In this document: piece after piece, positions 18,598-25,397 of the stretch | Layout of the letters: the number at the start of each line of letters is the position of its first letter | Numbering within the stretch: position 1 is the first letter of the stretch | DNA from: Candidatus Thorarchaeota archaeon | Lineage (GTDB): Archaea > Asgardarchaeota > Thorarchaeia > Thorarchaeales > Thorarchaeaceae | DNA: 31,924 nucleotides | Direction: 5' to 3' | Assembly (NCBI GenBank): GCA_016841005.1 | Contig: JAEORG010000295.1 | Coordinates: 1-31,924 of the forward strand | Program-made: the position numbers and the translations under genes | The notes under the pieces: generated by a model | What the model was told of the DNA's origin: nothing | Databases searched by the model: none | The model's input: only the letters and a program-made list of their open reading frames with translations

Positions 18598-19692
18598 TTG
18601 AATATCTTGACCGCACCTTGTTATCTCTGTGGAAAACCCTCTGTACTAGATGGCTTATGCCAGTCCTGTTACGATAAGGGCCATCCACTTGTCGAATTCA
18701 CCAGTCCTCTCTCTATTGAAACCTGCAAGAGGTGTGGTTCCGTCAAGATTCCTGGTGGTTGGAAAACTGTTGGTGGGAAGAGTCAGGATGAAGAACGTGA
18801 AAAGCAAGTGGAAATTCTTCTTGATATGGAGATAAAGCCTCTAGTTGAAGATGTTAATATCATCTTAGAGGAGGAAAATCGACTGGATCGAGTACTGCAT
18901 CTTCGAGTACATGCGATAGGACGGTCCGCACCATCTCTTGATGAACACGAAGAAGAGTATCCTCTAGAGATCAGATTCACGCATTCAATTTGCGATACTT
19001 GTAGTATGATAAGTGGGGGGTACTATGAAGCAATTCTTCAGATACGAGCTGATGATAGACCTGTCAGTGAAACAGAAGAAAAAGAAATCACAGAAATAGC
19101 TCGAGAACGTACAATTGCTGCCTATGGGAAGGACAACAAAGCTTTCATTCTGGATATCATGGAAGATAAGTATGGTTTTGATATCTACTTTGGATCTGAG
19201 CACCTCTGTAAACGAGTAGCGGAAGAAATCGATGCCCTATATCTTTCTGAACGTAAAGACAACTACAAACTTGTCAGTCAAGAACGAGGTGGAAAGGGTA
19301 AGTACAGAATAACGATTTTGCTTCGTCTTCCACGATATATCGTGGGCGACTATGTAGAAGTTTCAGGTAATCCTTGTCAAGTGTTGAAGATTGGTAAAGG
19401 CGGTCTTGAATGCTATGATTTGGTCACAAGACAAAAGTTCACTGTATCGAAGAAAAGTGCAAAATGGAGGACTATATCATTTATTACAGAAGAATCCTCG
19501 AAGAGAGCCTTTTCGGTAGTATCCAATGTATACGAACAATCAATACAGCTGATGGACTCAGAGAGCTATGAAATGCTGGAGATAGAACCTACTGAAGAGA
19601 TCAAGTTGGTTGAATCCGGCATGACAATCCACCTCCTGAACTATCAAGGTAGATGGTATGTAGTTCCGTCTGAATATGACTTCATTGAGTAA
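18598..19692 (+). CDS. nmd3: NMD3, 60S-type ribosomal subunit export/maturation factor homologue
   Basis: A 364-residue archaeal NMD3 family protein. The N-terminal zinc modules have CYLC (C8/C11), CQSC (C21/C24), CKRC (C43/C46) and a CDTC pair near residue 132. The middle carries the ribosome-binding core with long helices and a translation-factor-like beta barrel (VGDYVEVSGNPCQVLKIGKGG). In eukaryotes NMD3 binds the large-subunit interface and mediates export; in archaea it is thought to act in late subunit maturation. The start TTG 18598 gives NILTAPCYLCGKPS; there is no obvious Shine-Dalgarno, and TTG 18607 is close by. The C-terminus ends NYQGRWYVVPSEYDF and lacks the long eukaryotic export tail. 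Confidence 0.93.
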   Translation: MNILTAPCYLCGKPSVLDGLCQSCYDKGHPLVEFTSPLSIETCKRCGSVKIPGGWKTVGGKSQDEEREKQVEILLDMEIKPLVEDVNIILEEENRLDRVLHLRVHAIGRSAPSLDEHEEEYPLEIRFTHSICDTCSMISGGYYEAILQIRADDRPVSETEEKEITEIARERTIAAYGKDNKAFILDIMEDKYGFDIYFGSEHLCKRVAEEIDALYLSERKDNYKLVSQERGGKGKYRITILLRLPRYIVGDYVEVSGNPCQVLKIGKGGLECYDLVTRQKFTVSKKSAKWRTISFITEESSKRAFSVVSNVYEQSIQLMDSESYEMLEIEPTEEIKLVESGMTIHLLNYQGRWYVVPSEYDFIE

Positions 19693-19723
19693 GATATCAG
19701 AAGATAATGTTCGGGTTTCGTTA

Positions 19724-19733
19724 CTCTTAAATG
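19724..19733 (+). promoter_or_regulatory. TATA box of the aIF1A promoter
   Basis: CTCTTAAATG lies 67 bases before the TTG start of aIF1A and shares its core with the NMD3 promoter box. It sits shortly after the NMD3 stop codon, suggesting aIF1A has its own promoter. Confidence 0.35.
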
Positions 19734-19800
19734 CCTCCCACTCGGTCATTTGGGTATCGGTTCAACAGATAGAGTTGAATCTTTTCACTGGAGGCATATT

Positions 19801-20130
19801 TTGTCGCGAAAAGGTAAAGGCAGAGGTGGACCATCAACCGAAGGAGAGCCATTTAGAGTAAGGACTCCAAACGAGAGAGATGGAGAACTCTTCGGAATTA
19901 TTATTCAGATGCTAGGGCATGACCGAATTCGTGTCCGGTGCGAAGATGGCAACATTCGAATTGGACGAATTCCTGGAAGGTTTAAGAAAAGAGTCTGGAT
20001 GCGAGTAGGTGATACTGTATTAATCATCCCCTGGGAGTTCCAGAGTGACGAAAAATGTGATGTTGTTCACCGTTACAGGAATAATGAAATCGAATGGTTG
20101 AAGAAAAGAAATATCCTCAAGATGTTTTAA
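19801..20130 (+). CDS. eif1A: translation initiation factor aIF1A
   Basis: A 109-residue initiation factor from TTG 19801, seven bases after GGAGG. The N-terminus SRKGKGRGGPSTEGEPFRV is the basic tail, and the OB fold includes GIIIQMLGHDRIRVRCEDG and RIPGRFKKRVWMRVGDTVL. The C-terminal helix is NEIEWLKKRNILKMF. The length matches archaeal aIF1A (about 100-115). An upstream in-frame start at 19750 would add a non-homologous leader and is rejected. The protein occupies the A site of the small subunit during initiation. RIO1 begins 80 bases downstream. Confidence 0.95.
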   Translation: MSRKGKGRGGPSTEGEPFRVRTPNERDGELFGIIIQMLGHDRIRVRCEDGNIRIGRIPGRFKKRVWMRVGDTVLIIPWEFQSDEKCDVVHRYRNNEIEWLKKRNILKMF

Positions 20131-20210
20131 TTTGAGATAACGAAGCTTTTTCTGAGTCAGTTCGTAAATTCTCTCAAAAGATGTAATTACAAATTAGGTG
20201 ACCCTCCGAT

Positions 20211-20999
20211 TTGAAGAGAGTAGATACAAAACGAAAACTCATTGATGATGAGTTAGAACGCAGGAAGATGAAGCGTCGTAAAGATGACGATGAATTCAAG
20301 GTCATTGAAGGTGTAATTGATCCTCCAACAATCAAATGTCTTTACAAACTGCTGAGTCGAGATACATTCACTGCTGTTCACGGAGTGATTAGTACTGGAA
20401 AAGAAGCAAGTGTTTATCGGGGTGAGTCGTCAGACGGACAATCAGTTGCAATAAAGATATACAGAATGTCAACTGCTGAAACTGATTTCATGCGTGAATA
20501 CATAATTGGGGATTCCAGATTCAAGCGAGTTGGAAAACGTAGTCGCACGTTGATTCCACAATGGGCTTTGAAAGAATACAAGAATCTACATAGATATCAT
20601 ACTGCGGGGATTCCTGTACCAAAACCACTCGACATCGAACGTAATATTGTTGTCATGGAATTTATTGGCGACGGTAAAAAAGGATTAGCAGCACCTCTGT
20701 TGAAGGAGGTTGAGATTCCTTCGCCAGTTTCTACGTATAATGACCTCATCAATATGATTGTGACTGGATACAAGAAAGCTGGACTCGTTCATGCGGATTT
20801 AAGCGAATACAATATTCTCTGGTGGAAAAAGAAACCTGTCATCATTGATGTATCACAAGCTGTTCTCACGGAACACGATAACTCCACGAAGTACCTCTAT
20901 AGGGACATTCAAAACCTTACATTTTTCTTCAAGAAACTAGGCGTAGAAACTACTGAACCAAAAGAAATTGTAGACCATATTCTATCGGTCGGTGAATAA
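20211..20999 (+). CDS. rio1: RIO1-type serine protein kinase/ATPase
   Basis: A 262-residue RIO kinase needed for the final steps of small-subunit maturation. The RIO signature STGKEASVYRG (61-71) replaces a canonical P-loop. The lysine VAIKIYR (K82) is present, the catalytic loop is LVHADLSEYNIL (D196, N201), and the metal-binding IIDVSQAV (D213) completes the active site. The N-terminal 30 residues are strongly basic (RRKMKRRK). The start is TTG 20211, nine bases after GGTGA. The next gene (KH protein) begins about five bases after this stop, so they are co-expressed; both partner genes act on pre-40S particles. Confidence 0.95.
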   Translation: MKRVDTKRKLIDDELERRKMKRRKDDDEFKVIEGVIDPPTIKCLYKLLSRDTFTAVHGVISTGKEASVYRGESSDGQSVAIKIYRMSTAETDFMREYIIGDSRFKRVGKRSRTLIPQWALKEYKNLHRYHTAGIPVPKPLDIERNIVVMEFIGDGKKGLAAPLLKEVEIPSPVSTYNDLINMIVTGYKKAGLVHADLSEYNILWWKKKPVIIDVSQAVLTEHDNSTKYLYRDIQNLTFFFKKLGVETTEPKEIVDHILSVGE

Positions 21000-21003
21000 T
21001 ATT

Positions 21004-21567
21004 ATGATGCATCATGAAACAATCAGGGTTCCAGAAGAGAGAGTGGGCGTCATAGTTGGAAGAAATGGGAAAGTACGAAAAAGAGTCGAAAAACTCACCA
21101 ACACAAAGATTGAGATCACACAAGAAGGAATTGTTACAATAACTAGTCCAGAGCAAACAGAAGATCCAGTACTTATTTGGAAGGCTCGTGATATGATTCG
21201 TGCAATGGGACGTGGATTTAGTCCCAAACGAGCATTAACCTTGATTGATGAAGATGCCCGACTAATCATTATCTCCCTTCGCGATTTTGTCGGAAATTCT
21301 CCTACTCAGCTAAAACGTGTGGCAGGGCGAATTATAGGGGAAAATGGGCGATCACGAAGAGTCATTGAGGAAACTACAGAATCTCTAGTTTCAGTGTACG
21401 GAAAAACAGTTGCGATTATCGGTATTGATCCCGGACTTGATTATGCTACTAGAGCTATTACAATGCTTATCGATGGTGCTCCCCATTCAGCTGTCTATAA
21501 GTATCTCGAGAAGACTCGAAGAGACATGAATCGTGCAAAAGCGGAATTATGGACTGAAGACCTCTAG
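21004..21567 (+). CDS. pno1: KH-domain ribosome-assembly protein of the Dim2/Pno1 family
   Basis: A protein of about 187 residues with two KH domains. The first contains VGRNGKVRKRVE and the second IGENGRSRRVIEE, both GxxG loops. The remainder, with IGIDPGLDYATRAITML and a C-terminal lysine/arginine-rich helix, matches archaeal Dim2/Pno1, which binds 16S rRNA near the 3' end during small-subunit maturation. The start is ATG 21004 or 21007, with GGTGA (20989-20993) overlapping the end of rio1; GTG 20992 is also in frame. The rio1-pno1 overlap suggests translational coupling. Confidence 0.93.
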   Translation: MMHHETIRVPEERVGVIVGRNGKVRKRVEKLTNTKIEITQEGIVTITSPEQTEDPVLIWKARDMIRAMGRGFSPKRALTLIDEDARLIIISLRDFVGNSPTQLKRVAGRIIGENGRSRRVIEETTESLVSVYGKTVAIIGIDPGLDYATRAITMLIDGAPHSAVYKYLEKTRRDMNRAKAELWTEDL

Positions 21568-21612
21568 TTCCCCGTAATACGCGCTCTGAAATCATCATTC
21601 TTCCTCCTGATT

Positions 21613-23133
21613 TTGAGAAATATGTATAGTGCACCCTCCGTAGATATGTTCAAGGGAATATCTCCTGCAGAGTTTTTCTATAGGAATCGACAGATGGCCG
21701 GTTTTGGGAATCCAACACAGGCACTCTATACATCCGTTAGAGAGCTTATTGAGAACAGCTTAGATTCATGTGAGGAAGCTGGAGTGTTTCCAAAAATTGA
21801 CATCTCGATTATAGAGGAACGGTCTGATGTTGTTTCTGTAAGAATCTCTGACAACGGTACAGGGATTCCGTCTGAAATTGTACCTGATGCATTTGGTAAA
21901 GTCCTCTTCGGGAGTAAATTTAGTTCGCGTCAACGACGCGGAACATTTGGCCTAGGAGTGACAATGTCTGTTCTTTACGGTCAAATAAGCACTGATTCTG
22001 CAGTCGAGATAACCACAAAGACAGTTAACGAACGGGCTAGAAAGTTTCGAGTCTATATAGATGTTGAAAAGAATGCTCCCATAGTGGAATTGGAGGAAAC
22101 AGGTTCAAGAAACACCATTGGTACAACAGTTACATTGAAACTAAACGGGAATCTCAAACGAGCACGTGAGAGAATCCAAGAATATCTACGATTAACTGCT
22201 ATCTCAACACCTTACGCTAGACTATCCCTTGAATTAGACGATTTGACATATTCATTCGGAGGCACGGTAAACGATCTCCCATCGTTCCCATCAATTTCCA
22301 AGCCGCATCCGCGTTCAGCAGATATGGAAGTACTTCGCAGATTAATCATCCAAAACCCAGACATACGATTGCAAGACTTTCTCATTTCGTCTTTCCAACA
22401 GGTAGGTACAAGAACTGCCAGTAGATTTCTAAACTTTCTCAATCTAGATGGCCGCCAACTAGTAAAGAAGTTGTCTAGGAAAGATCTGATTCATCTCAGT
22501 AAATCCCTTCGGAACTACGATGATTTCGGTCGACCCAGTGCAGATTGCCTGAGTCCAATAGGCAAAGAATCATTTCTCTCATCTATCAGATCTGATTATC
22601 AAACATCTCAAGTATCATACTCTGCCCGTGGTCCGCTAGAATGGGAAGGATCTCCCTACATTATTGAAGGTGTATTAGCAATTGGAGATCAATTTCCTCT
22701 ACGAGATATACCCTCGCTTGTCAGATTTGCAAATAGAGTCCCTCTTCTATATGATAGTGCTGATGATGTATTTTCAAAGGTACTTAAGCAACTAACTTGG
22801 AGTCGGTATGGTGTTGGAGTGAAAGTTCCTGTTGCACTGTTTGTGCATTTCTGTTCAACACGTGTACCATATTCAGCTGCAGGAAAACAATCTATTGCAT
22901 CCGTCGCAGATATTGATACGGAGATTTTGTCTCTCTATAGAGACCTTGGGCGTCGATACAATAAGATGACTAACAAAGCAAGACAAGCAGGACGATATCA
23001 AAGGAAGCGACGCGAATTCTCAAAGACCTTTAACCTTCTCATGAAATTCAGTATGGAACTTGCTGGTACATCAAAGATGCCTAAAACCGAATCGATGATT
23101 GACAATTTGTTCGAGGTGGATGAAGGTGTATAG
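21613..23133 (+). CDS. top6B: DNA topoisomerase VI subunit B
   Basis: A 506-residue GHKL-type ATPase subunit of the type IIB topoisomerase. The N-box ELIENSLDSCEEAG (E44, N48) holds the catalytic glutamate. SDNGTGIP (~78-85) and GTFGLGVTM (~107) form the ATP lid and G motifs. Residues ~250-330 form the H2TH region (SFQQVGTRTASRFLNFL), followed by the transducer domain. It is slightly shorter than the ~530 residues of some homologues. The start is TTG 21613 or ATG 21622 (MYSAPSVDMFKG); neither has a good Shine-Dalgarno. It overlaps the start of top6A by 8 bases. Confidence 0.95.
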   Translation: MRNMYSAPSVDMFKGISPAEFFYRNRQMAGFGNPTQALYTSVRELIENSLDSCEEAGVFPKIDISIIEERSDVVSVRISDNGTGIPSEIVPDAFGKVLFGSKFSSRQRRGTFGLGVTMSVLYGQISTDSAVEITTKTVNERARKFRVYIDVEKNAPIVELEETGSRNTIGTTVTLKLNGNLKRARERIQEYLRLTAISTPYARLSLELDDLTYSFGGTVNDLPSFPSISKPHPRSADMEVLRRLIIQNPDIRLQDFLISSFQQVGTRTASRFLNFLNLDGRQLVKKLSRKDLIHLSKSLRNYDDFGRPSADCLSPIGKESFLSSIRSDYQTSQVSYSARGPLEWEGSPYIIEGVLAIGDQFPLRDIPSLVRFANRVPLLYDSADDVFSKVLKQLTWSRYGVGVKVPVALFVHFCSTRVPYSAAGKQSIASVADIDTEILSLYRDLGRRYNKMTNKARQAGRYQRKRREFSKTFNLLMKFSMELAGTSKMPKTESMIDNLFEVDEGV

Positions 23134-24187
23134 TACTATAGACCCCATCGATTCATTGACAGAGCTTGGAAAGAGAATTCTAATGAGTATTGAGAGTGGT
23201 AAGTTTCCAGTGTTAAATATCCCAGACAGAAGTACAAAGAATATTGTAAAAGATATCAACACAGGTCAATTTCGATTAGGTAATACAAAGACATGTCGTG
23301 ATGCAGCCAATCAGAAACACATCAAGAGTTTCATGCAACTCATGTGGGTTGCATCCTATGCTAAACAGCTCCTACAAAATGAGCGAACAAGTTCGTTACG
23401 TGACCTATATTATTCAAGCGAGGCATTTGATGTTGAGTTTAAAAATCAGGCTGAATCAGATAGAATTGTAGCAGATTTGGAATCATTAATTGGTTATTCA
23501 AGAGAAGACTTCGGCATATTTCCAGAGGAGCATTCTTCTATTTATGGCGAAGTTATCATGAAGTACACAGTACCTGGATATGAAGGTCGTGAGGTTGATC
23601 TCACAGTAAGTCCTGATGGATTACCAATTGGGTCCGCACTGATGACTGCTGAGCCGGTGAGCACGAATGCGAAATTCATACTTGCAATTGAATCAGGTGG
23701 TATGTTTTCACGTCTCATCGAAACACGGTGCTGGTCGCGATTTGGTGCAGTACTTATACATCTAGGAGGGCAAGCACCAAGATCAACTAGGCGTCTGATG
23801 CGACGCCTTCATGAAGACCTAGAACTCCCTGTTGTCATATTCACTGATGGTGACCCATGGGGGATGCATATCGCACAGGTAATCAGGACCGGAAGTGCAA
23901 ATGCAGCTCATATTGATGGATTAGCAATTCCTGAAGCCAAATGGATAGGGGTGACTGCGAATGATATTTCCAATTACTCTCTTCCAAGTGAAGATATGAA
24001 TAACAAAGATCTACGGCGTCTTGATGAATTATCAAGAGATACTCGATACCTGTCGGGAGACTGGTTAGGTCAGATTGAATCATATAGAAAACTAAGGAAA
24101 AAAGCTGAGCAGCAGGCGTTTAGTAGATATGGAATGGACTTTGTTGTTGAAGAGTATCTCCCTCAGAAACTTACTCCCTTGATATGA
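23126..24187 (+). CDS. top6A: DNA topoisomerase VI subunit A (Spo11 homologue)
   Basis: The DNA-cleaving subunit. The tyrosine pair lies in LRDLYYSSEAF (about 95-96 of this start), in a CAP-like winged helix. The Toprim domain has AIESGGMF (glutamate) and FTDGDPWGMH (DxD). The start is taken as GTG 23126 because AGGTGG (23114-23119) is six bases upstream; ATG 23120 would leave no spacing and ATG 23099 lies deeper inside top6B. The first residues then read MYSTIDPIDSLTELGKRIL, consistent with the family. Its stop is directly adjacent to the stop of the convergent GPT-like gene. Confidence 0.94.
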   Translation: MYSTIDPIDSLTELGKRILMSIESGKFPVLNIPDRSTKNIVKDINTGQFRLGNTKTCRDAANQKHIKSFMQLMWVASYAKQLLQNERTSSLRDLYYSSEAFDVEFKNQAESDRIVADLESLIGYSREDFGIFPEEHSSIYGEVIMKYTVPGYEGREVDLTVSPDGLPIGSALMTAEPVSTNAKFILAIESGGMFSRLIETRCWSRFGAVLIHLGGQAPRSTRRLMRRLHEDLELPVVIFTDGDPWGMHIAQVIRTGSANAAHIDGLAIPEAKWIGVTANDISNYSLPSEDMNNKDLRRLDELSRDTRYLSGDWLGQIESYRKLRKKAEQQAFSRYGMDFVVEEYLPQKLTPLI

Positions 24188-25216
24188 TTACGTAATCAAA
24201 ACCGGCCAGCCAAAGAGAAAGATTGCAATCGAGATATATGCTAAAAGAGCCTGTACTAAAACAAGCACAATGACGTTTCTCTTCTCAGTAATTTTCTTTG
24301 ATATCGAAGGAAGAATCCAATACATTGTATATGGTCCAGCAACTTCAAGAGTTCCATCTTCTCGTGGTGTGGCAAATTTAACCCAATTCTCTTTTGAAAT
24401 TTTAACATGAACTCTATATACTAGATATAACAAGAAGTTGACCAAGAATGGTACATAGAGTACGTATGCAATTCTATCCATATTTCCAAGGATTAATGCT
24501 GCTGCCATGGTGGCACCAATTGGAAGCCTACCCACATCTCCGGGAAGGACTTTTGCAGGGTATCTATTGAAGACTAGAAATGCCAAACATGCCCCAAGAA
24601 GTGCGGCTGCTACAATTCCCGCATCGCTCTGACTAATGGTAAGTTCTGTTCCTGTAGCCATTGGCCTAAGTAGTACATAGATGACCACAGCAGAAGAGTT
24701 TACAGCAGCAAGTGCCGCTTCTAATCCATTCATTCCTCCATACATATTCGTTGAGTCAATAATGAAGGTCATCATTAGAGGAACTACAACGAGTGGATAG
24801 ACAAATCCCAAATCTAAAGTCCCTATAAATGGAATAAACATGGTTGACGTACCTACTTGCATCACAACCATAGGAATTGATGCGACCAGCGGTAATAGGA
24901 TCTTGGTCCTATTTCTAAAGTCAAAATTATCATCAAGAATTCCAATCATACCAGCCATCAGAATAGACACAAGGGCTGCTAATAAACCAGAACTCACTGT
25001 TCCCTCTTGAAATGTTGTAATTCCAATTACAATCAACAATGCGAAGACAATTGCAAAGAGAACAAGAAAACCACCGCCTTTAGGAATAACTGGTCTATCT
25101 GGTTTATGCACGTCAATTCCAGAGATGTTCTTTTCCTTCAACATACGAATCGTACCTGGCATAAATAGAAGGACAATGAATAATGCAAGTACAAGAGCGA
25201 TGAGGATAGTGAGCAT
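24188..25216 (-). CDS. GPT/Alg7-like polyprenyl-phosphate GlcNAc-1-phosphate transferase
   Basis: A 342-residue integral membrane protein of the MraY/WecA/DPAGT1 family, with about ten hydrophobic helices. Conserved motifs are the early HKPDRPVIPKGGG (37-49), the metal-binding DD in GILDDNFDF (D95/D96), NMYGGMNGLEA (157-167) and FNRYPAKVLPGDVG (216-229). These match enzymes that transfer HexNAc-1-phosphate from a UDP-sugar to dolichyl or undecaprenyl phosphate, the first step of N-glycan assembly in eukaryotes and archaea (Alg7/AglH). It is divergent from the ribophorin-I-like gene, which points to the N-glycosylation pathway. The sugar (GlcNAc or another HexNAc) is not readable. Confidence 0.88.
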   Translation of the reverse strand: MLTILIALVLALFIVLLFMPGTIRMLKEKNISGIDVHKPDRPVIPKGGGFLVLFAIVFALLIVIGITTFQEGTVSSGLLAALVSILMAGMIGILDDNFDFRNRTKILLPLVASIPMVVMQVGTSTMFIPFIGTLDLGFVYPLVVVPLMMTFIIDSTNMYGGMNGLEAALAAVNSSAVVIYVLLRPMATGTELTISQSDAGIVAAALLGACLAFLVFNRYPAKVLPGDVGRLPIGATMAAALILGNMDRIAYVLYVPFLVNFLLYLVYRVHVKISKENWVKFATPREDGTLEVAGPYTMYWILPSISKKITEKRNVIVLVLVQALLAYISIAIFLFGWPVLIT

Positions 25217-25306
25217 TCAGTAGTTCTCCTTATCTGGTCCAGTTTCATTCCTATTGATACACTTTTCGTTGAACGATGCTAGGTACAATGATTATTCCAA
25301 CGGAAA

Positions 25307-25316
25307 CTATTTTAAC
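25307..25316 (+). promoter_or_regulatory. TATA box of the ribophorin-I-like gene
   Basis: CTATTTTAAC follows a purine-rich BRE-like CGGAAA (25301-25306) in the 181-base divergent region between the GPT-like and ribophorin-like genes. The predicted transcription start (near 25335-25340) would leave a leader of about 60 bases containing the ATAGGT repeats. Confidence 0.45.
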
Positions 25317-25341
25317 GAACCAGAAGCTGGAGCGCATCGTT

Positions 25342-25377
25342 CATAGGTCCGGCCGTATAGGTAATTGATGACCTATG
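25342..25377 (+). repeat. three-copy ATAGGT motif in the divergent intergenic region
   Basis: CATAGGT (25342-25348), TATAGGT (25356-25362) and the inverted ACCTATG (25371-25377) lie between the predicted promoter and the ribophorin-like start. The first and last copies are perfect 7-base inverted repeats, and the second and third form a 6-base inverted pair with an 8-base loop. It could be an operator or a pair of alternative leader hairpins. Confidence 0.4.
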
Positions 25378-25397
25378 GGTACTAACGGTGATTTGAA

